Shown here in pieces: positions 4,632 to 9,163 of a stretch of DNA of 9,163 nucleotides. The translations under genes were made by a program, and so were the position numbers. Within the stretch, counting starts at the first letter, position 1. Each line of letters starts with the position of its first letter. The stretch is from an uncultured Bacilli bacterium (lineage in GTDB: Bacteria; Bacillota_I; Bacilli_A; RF39; UBA660), in the NCBI GenBank assembly GCA_947629425.1, contig CANRDR010000059.1, positions 1 to 9,163 of the forward strand. The letters run 5' to 3'. The notes below the pieces were generated by a model. That model did no database searches, was not told the origin of the DNA, and was given only the letters and a program-made list of their open reading frames with translations.

Positions 4632-6965
4632 ATGGAAAAAAGTAAAGATTTTTATAAAACAGGTTTAAGTAAAAAAGAAGTAGAAGAAAGAAAACTTAAA
4701 AATTTAGTTAATTATGTAGATGAACCTAAAACTAAATCAGTAAAAGAAATAATTAAAACTCATACTTTTACATATTTTAATTTTTTAAATATATTATTAG
4801 GTGGATTAGTATTATTTAGTGGTTTAATTAGTGGCAGATTTTTATATTCTTTAAAAAATTGTTTATTTGTAGGAGTAATATTTACTAATACAATTATTTC
4901 TATAGTAGAAGAATTGCTTGCTAAAAAAACAATAGATAAGTTAAATGTAATTACAGAAACTAAAATAAAAGTAGTAAGAGATTCTAAAGAAATAGAATTA
5001 TCTAGAGAAGAATTAGTAAAAGATGATGTATGTGTTTATACGTTAGGTAATCAAGTTGTAACTGATTCTATTATACTTGATGGTAATGTTGAAGTTAATG
5101 AATCTTTTATAACAGGAGAAGAATTACCAATTTCTAAATCAGTTGGAGATGAAATATTAAGCGGTTCTTTTATAGTTAGTGGAAAATGTCATGTAACTGT
5201 TAATAATATTGGTAAAGATAATTATATTTCTAAAATAAGTAGTGAAGCTAAATACATAAAAGAAATTAATTCAGTAATATATAATTCATTTGATAAAATG
5301 TTAAAGATATTAAGTTTTTGTTTAATACCTGTAGGAATACTTTTTATGATAAATCAATTAATGATTACAGGATATGATTTTCCTTCATCTATTATGAGTA
5401 CAGTTAGTGCACTTATTGGTATGATACCAGAAGGATTAGTACTTTTAACTAGTAGTGCTATGGCAGTAAGTGTAATAAGACTTAGAAGATATAGAGTTTT
5501 AGTACAAGAATTATATAGTATAGAAAATTTAGCAAGAGTTGATATGATATGTTTAGATAAAACAGGAACTATTACTGAAGGTATAATGGAAGTAAAAGAA
5601 ATTATACCAGAAAAAGAATATGATATTAATGATATAAAAGTAATATTAGGTAATTATATTAATGCATTAGATGATAATAGTGTAACTTTTAATGCTTTAA
5701 AAAATTATATAGAAGTAAAAGATAATTATAAGGTTAAAGATACATTAAATTTCTCTAGTAGTAGAAAATATAGTGGTGTAGAATTCGATGAAGGAAAATT
5801 TTATTTAGGTAGTCCTGATAATTTATTAGAAAAAACTGATAAAAGTATAGAAAAATATCAAGAAGACTATAGAGTATTAGTTTTAGTGAAAGCAACTAAC
5901 AAATTCAAAGATATTAGTAAAGTAAAACCATTATGTTATATTTTAATACAAGATAAAATTAAAGAAAACGCTAAAGAAACATTAGATTATTTTGCATCTC
6001 AAGGAGTAGGTATTAAAATAATAAGTGGTGATAATGATAAAACTGTTACAAAAATTGCACATCGAGCTGGAATAGAAAATATAAAAAGTATAGATTTTTC
6101 TAAAATAAATGATGAAGAAATACCAGAAATTGTTAAAGAATATAATATATTTGGAAGAGTTAAACCAGATCAAAAGAAAAAGATTATAGAGGCTTTAAAA
6201 AACGATGGACATTTTGTTGCAATGACAGGGGACGGTGTTAATGATTGTTTAGCACTTAAATGTGCAGATTGTTCTATTGCAATGGCAAATGGAAGTGATG
6301 CTGCTAAAAATGTTAGTCAATTTGTATTATTAGATTCTAAAATAGATAATTTACCAATGATTTTAAAAGAAGGAAGACGTAGTATTAATAATATTGAGAG
6401 AAGTAGTTCATTATTATTAAGTAAAACTATATTTACTATACTTTTAATATTAGTATGTATATATTTAAGTACAGAATATTTCTTTATACCAATACATTTA
6501 ACTTTAATTACAATGTTTACAATAGGTATACCATCATTTGTATTAGCATTAGAACCTAATAATGAACTGGTTAAAGGGAAATTCTTACAAAAAGTGTTCT
6601 TAAGAAGTTTACCTAGTGCCCTAACAGTTGTATTTAATGTAGTTATAATTGCTTTATTTGAAAGACAATTTGGATTAGATAGTGATTTATGTAATACATT
6701 AACAGTATTTTTAACAGCAACTACTGGATTTATATTCTTAGATAATATATCAAGACCATATAATTTACTTAGAAGTATATTAATGATAGTATTATTATTA
6801 GGATTTGGATATTGTTCAATATTCCAATATAGTTTCTTTAATATAAGTTATATTAATGAAGATACAATATTAGTATTTATAGTATTATTTATATGTAGTT
6901 TATTTATATTTGATAAATTAAATACATTATCAAAATATATTTTAAGAAAAACTAATAACATATAA
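4632..6965 (+). CDS. P-type cation-transporting ATPase, CtpE-like (probably Ca2+ or Mg2+)
   Basis: This is a 777-residue membrane pump. The actuator motif TGE is at 161-163. The membrane motif IPEGLVLLTS (265-274) holds the ion-site Glu267. The phosphorylated Asp309 is in DKTGT, the nucleotide-domain KYSGVEF is near 379-385, and GSPDNLL stands in place of KGAPE (393-399). The hinge has SGDN (465-468), KPDQK (511-515) and TGDGVND (532-538). Hydrophobic pairs at about 47-95 and 224-280 and six C-terminal spans from about 595 to 765 give the usual ten-helix plan. No N-terminal heavy-metal-binding domain or CPC motif is present, which argues against a copper or cadmium pump. The IPEGLVLLTS and ENLARVDMICLDKTGT segments point to the CtpE branch, whose studied mycobacterial member transports Ca2+. 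The substrate here is inference. It is the first gene of a tight operon with a helical protein and a patatin. Confidence 0.93.
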   Translation: MEKSKDFYKTGLSKKEVEERKLKNLVNYVDEPKTKSVKEIIKTHTFTYFNFLNILLGGLVLFSGLISGRFLYSLKNCLFVGVIFTNTIISIVEELLAKKTIDKLNVITETKIKVVRDSKEIELSREELVKDDVCVYTLGNQVVTDSIILDGNVEVNESFITGEELPISKSVGDEILSGSFIVSGKCHVTVNNIGKDNYISKISSEAKYIKEINSVIYNSFDKMLKILSFCLIPVGILFMINQLMITGYDFPSSIMSTVSALIGMIPEGLVLLTSSAMAVSVIRLRRYRVLVQELYSIENLARVDMICLDKTGTITEGIMEVKEIIPEKEYDINDIKVILGNYINALDDNSVTFNALKNYIEVKDNYKVKDTLNFSSSRKYSGVEFDEGKFYLGSPDNLLEKTDKSIEKYQEDYRVLVLVKATNKFKDISKVKPLCYILIQDKIKENAKETLDYFASQGVGIKIISGDNDKTVTKIAHRAGIENIKSIDFSKINDEEIPEIVKEYNIFGRVKPDQKKKIIEALKNDGHFVAMTGDGVNDCLALKCADCSIAMANGSDAAKNVSQFVLLDSKIDNLPMILKEGRRSINNIERSSSLLLSKTIFTILLILVCIYLSTEYFFIPIHLTLITMFTIGIPSFVLALEPNNELVKGKFLQKVFLRSLPSALTVVFNVVIIALFERQFGLDSDLCNTLTVFLTATTGFIFLDNISRPYNLLRSILMIVLLLGFGYCSIFQYSFFNISYINEDTILVFIVLFICSLFIFDKLNTLSKYILRKTNNI

Positions 6966-6975
6966 GGAGAATAAA

Positions 6976-7782
6976 ATGGGTATAAATGAAAAATTAACTA
7001 ATTTATCTGATGAAGTATTAAAACAATTTATAGAACTTATTAACACTTATAAAAATTTTGGATTATTTGATTATTATAAAACAAAAGAATTTATTAATAT
7101 AATGAATAAATATAATATAGATATTAAATTAAATAATAATAGTGATATTAATAAATTAATAGAACAAGTAAAAAACATAAGAGAAGATTTTATAAAATAT
7201 AAATATAGTTTAAATCAAGTTTTTAATATAATAGATTTTGATAAATATGCTAACTTATATTTATCTGTTAAAAATAAGAATTTTATAAATGAAGTAGATT
7301 TAAGAAATTTATGTAATAAAATAAATGAAGAATTTATATTAAAAAGAATACTAAGTTTAAAAAAAGTTTATTATAACAATAAAGATGAATCAAAAAAGAA
7401 ATATGCTTTATTTAAAATATTTGAATTACAAGAGAGTTTATTAGATATTATTAATAGATTTTTAATATATAATTATAATTTATATAAAGATAAATTAAAT
7501 ATTAATAAAGAAATAAAATACGATAATTTATATATATTTAATTTAGATTTAAAAGATAGTTTAGAAATTAAATTAAAAGAATATGATAATACAATAGAGT
7601 ATTTAGAAAATGCAATAAAATTAATAAAAGATACTTATAGTAAATTTTTTGATAAATTAATTAATATAAATTCTACAATTTATATAATATTATATAATAA
7701 TATTGATAAACTTGATGAGTTATTTAATTTGTCTAAAGAAATTGTTGCTAAAAGAGAAATTTATCAAGTAAAAGCGTTATAA
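6976..7782 (+). CDS. Helical cytoplasmic protein, family not recognised
   Basis: This 268-residue protein is dominated by Lys, Asn, Ile, Leu, Tyr and Asp, and I do not recognise its family. It looks almost entirely alpha-helical, with amphipathic stretches at about 1-25, 50-80, 100-160 and 185-260 that could form a helical bundle or short coiled coils. No signal peptide, membrane span, cysteine cluster or catalytic motif is visible. AAGGAGA overlaps the ATPase stop codon and precedes the ATG by about 6 nt. The next gene starts 10 nt after its stop. This places it inside an operon between a P-type ATPase and a patatin, so it may be a partner or regulator of one of them; that is inference. The low-complexity composition follows the strong AT bias and limits recognition of homologues by eye. 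Confidence 0.85.
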   Translation: MGINEKLTNLSDEVLKQFIELINTYKNFGLFDYYKTKEFINIMNKYNIDIKLNNNSDINKLIEQVKNIREDFIKYKYSLNQVFNIIDFDKYANLYLSVKNKNFINEVDLRNLCNKINEEFILKRILSLKKVYYNNKDESKKKYALFKIFELQESLLDIINRFLIYNYNLYKDKLNINKEIKYDNLYIFNLDLKDSLEIKLKEYDNTIEYLENAIKLIKDTYSKFFDKLININSTIYIILYNNIDKLDELFNLSKEIVAKREIYQVKAL

Positions 7783-7787
7783 GGAGG
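7781..7787 (+). promoter_or_regulatory. Consensus ribosome binding site fixing a GTG start
   Basis: AAGGAGG overlaps the TAA stop of the upstream gene (7780-7782) and lies 5 nt before GTG at 7793. This full match supports the GTG as the patatin start and suggests translational coupling in the operon. Confidence 0.8.
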
Positions 7788-7792
7788 TTAAA

Positions 7793-8833
7793 GTGGTAGG
7801 TCTTGCTTTAGAAGGTGGAGGCGCAAAAGGTTCTTATGAAATAGGTTCCTATGTTGCACTAAAAGAAATGGGTATTAAATTTGATATGGTAGTAGGGACT
7901 AGTATAGGTTCTTTAAATGCAGCATTAATAGCACAAGGAGATATTAATCTTGCAAAGAATTTATATTTTAGTGCATCTAGTGAAATGATTGGTATAGATA
8001 ATGCATTAGTAGAATCATTTAAAGATAAAAAATTATCTAAAAAAGAAATAAAAGATAATATAAAAATTTTAAAAAAAATAATTGATAATAAAGGTTTAGA
8101 TGTAAATAAATATAAACAAATAATAGATGAAAATTTAGATGAAGATAAAGTAAGAAATAGCAAAATCAATTATGGATTAGTAACAGTTAGAACAAAAGAT
8201 TTAAAAACATTAGAATTAACTATTAAAGATATAGAAAAAGGAAAATTAAGTGAATATATAGTAGCAAGCAGCTATTTACCTGTATTTAAAATGAATAAAA
8301 TAATAGATGATTCTTATTATTTAGATGGTGGTTTTGCCAATAACTTACCTATAGATATGTTAAAGCATTATGGTTGTGATAAAATATATGCAATAAGAAT
8401 AAATGGAGTAGGTTTTAATAAATTATTTTATAAAGCAGATTATGAAATATCTCCTACTAAAGATACTGGACCTATTATATTATTTGATAACAAAGATATA
8501 GTAAATAACTATTATATGGGTTATTATGATACTCTATTATATTTTAATAAATTAGATGGATATATATATTATTTCAAAAAATTTAAATATTATAATTTTA
8601 TAACAAGAAATATAGATAAAAAATTAATAGATTTATTAAAAGTAAAGTTTTTAAAAAAAGATATAAAAGATATAGTATTAAAAAGTATAGAAGAAATATT
8701 AAATCATAATAAAATAGATTATTATAAAGTATATAAAATACCTAAAATTATAAAATATATTAAGAAAAATAATTTAAAATGTAATGATATATTTGTTAAT
8801 GATTTTGTATATAACTTAAAATATTTTTATTAA
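7793..8833 (+). CDS. Patatin-like phospholipase family protein with a long C-terminal extension
   Basis: This 346-residue protein starts at GTG, which leaves the conserved first strand (VGLALEGGGAKG) at the N-terminus. The oxyanion-hole motif GGGAKG is at 8-13. The nucleophile motif GTSIG (35-39) has Ser37, and Asp178 in the DGG motif (178-180) completes the Ser-Asp dyad, so the enzyme is predicted active. The family hydrolyses acyl chains from membrane lipids. No signal peptide is present, so it acts on the cytoplasmic face of the membrane or on intracellular lipid. The catalytic domain ends near residue 205. About 140 Lys/Tyr/Ile-rich residues follow with no recognised motif; they could bind membrane or the neighbouring 268-residue protein. 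It is the last gene of the ATPase operon, 10 nt after the preceding stop, and is closed by a strong terminator. Confidence 0.93.
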   Translation: MVGLALEGGGAKGSYEIGSYVALKEMGIKFDMVVGTSIGSLNAALIAQGDINLAKNLYFSASSEMIGIDNALVESFKDKKLSKKEIKDNIKILKKIIDNKGLDVNKYKQIIDENLDEDKVRNSKINYGLVTVRTKDLKTLELTIKDIEKGKLSEYIVASSYLPVFKMNKIIDDSYYLDGGFANNLPIDMLKHYGCDKIYAIRINGVGFNKLFYKADYEISPTKDTGPIILFDNKDIVNNYYMGYYDTLLYFNKLDGYIYYFKKFKYYNFITRNIDKKLIDLLKVKFLKKDIKDIVLKSIEEILNHNKIDYYKVYKIPKIIKYIKKNNLKCNDIFVNDFVYNLKYFY

Positions 8834-8881
8834 TATAAAGATATTATATAAAATATAATTTTAATTAAATTTTAATTATTT

Positions 8882-8914
8882 AATACTCTAAAAATAAAAA
8901 TTAGAGTATTTTTT
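8882..8914 (+). terminator. Intrinsic terminator of the ATPase-patatin operon
   Basis: AATACTCTAA (8882-8891) and TTAGAGTATT (8901-8910) form a perfect 10-bp stem with a 9-nt A-rich loop. A run of six T follows (8909-8914). It starts 48 nt after the patatin stop. The A-rich loop and flanks could also support weaker termination on the minus strand. Confidence 0.85.
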
Positions 8915-9041
8915 GTAATTATTTGTAATTTTTTTAATAAAATTTTAAATAAAAAAAAGGAAATGCAAAAAAATAGAGTATATATATAGTGAAGGGTAAA
9001 TTAGAAGTATTATTAAATAACCTTTAGAAAGAAGTGAGATT

Positions 9042-9163
9042 TTGGTTAATATTAAAGAACATGAAATGATTGAACTAACTTTTGATCCATTATTTAAATC
9101 TTTATTTGGTAAAGAAAAAAATAAAGATTTATTAGTATTTCTTATTAATACTTTATTAAAATT
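9042..9163 (+). CDS. Rpn-family / PD-(D/E)XK nuclease transposase-like gene, N-terminal fragment (3' end outside window)
   Basis: The visible 40 codons include IELTFDPLFKSLFG and NKDLLVFLINTLL, the typical opening of Rpn-type recombination-promoting nucleases and related PD-(D/E)XK putative transposases. The catalytic residues would lie beyond the window. The start is uncertain. TTG at 9042 has a GAAGTGA stretch (9031-9037) that can pair with the 16S tail at a normal distance, while ATG at 9066 has no ribosome binding site. The frame is open back to 9021. A separate frame from GTG 8989 reads VKGKLEVLLNNL and stops at 9027; joined by a -1 shift it would give a longer, plausible N-terminus, so the gene may be frameshifted. 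The 127 bp between the operon terminator and 9042 hold no other feature I can support. Confidence 0.65.
   Translation, partial: MVNIKEHEMIELTFDPLFKSLFGKEKNKDLLVFLINTLLK

Noticed and set aside
5982..6173. A 63-codon open frame on the minus strand inside the ATPase gene
   Set aside because: It is antisense to a conserved catalytic region, has a biased composition and no recognisable domain.
7849..8169. A 106-codon open frame on the minus strand inside the patatin gene
   Set aside because: Although it looks hydrophobic, it mirrors the patatin coding frame and has no promoter, ribosome binding site or motif of its own.
1..9163. CRISPR arrays, complete insertion sequences or a defence island
   Set aside because: No repeat-spacer pattern, paired terminal inverted repeats or recognised defence genes are visible; the only mobile-type gene is the Rpn fragment at the right edge.

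Overview
The window is a very AT-rich stretch of a Gram-positive-lineage (Bacillota or relative) chromosome. It opens with the C-terminal end of a PolC-type replicative polymerase, has near-consensus Shine-Dalgarno sites and intrinsic terminators, and carries a rubredoxin-fused flavoprotein typical of anaerobes. Trp is always TGG and one gene ends in TGA, so the standard bacterial code fits better than the Mycoplasma code. I cannot name the species; an uncultured gut clostridial or RF39-like lineage is a guess.

Layout. Bases 1-582 (+) are the end of polC, which meets a tRNA-Leu(CAA) gene on the minus strand (638-724) across a shared hairpin. Bases 827-1444 (+) encode a flavin reductase-rubredoxin fusion. 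It converges on a minus-strand HipA-like kinase gene (1506-2798), and a bidirectional terminator lies between them. The kinase gene is divergent from an N-formylglutamate amidohydrolase-family gene (2889-3617 +). Next come a small ferritin-like helical protein (3662-4096 +) and a DUF2752 membrane protein with a CPGCG motif (4135-4569 +). An apparent three-gene operon follows (4632-8833 +): a CtpE-like P-type cation ATPase, a helical protein of unknown family, and a patatin-like lipid hydrolase, spaced about 10 bp apart and closed by a strong terminator. The right edge holds the start of an Rpn/PD-(D/E)XK transposase-type nuclease gene, possibly decayed at its 5' end.

How the genes may relate. 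The rubredoxin fusion and the ferritin-like protein fit redox or oxygen-stress housekeeping in an anaerobe. The ATPase, unknown protein and patatin look co-translated and suggest a membrane ion/lipid function. The kinase and amidohydrolase genes share a divergent promoter region.

The signals most worth checking are: a canonical A AAA AAA slippery heptamer placed exactly at the stop codon of the kinase gene, with a protein-like 10-codon continuation in the -1 frame; a promoter for the DUF2752 gene built over the upstream gene's terminator, predicting a nearly leaderless mRNA; a 17-nt palindrome overlapping the ribosome binding site of the ferritin-like gene; and the ATPase-unknown-patatin operon. 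I see no clear defence system, CRISPR array or complete mobile element.
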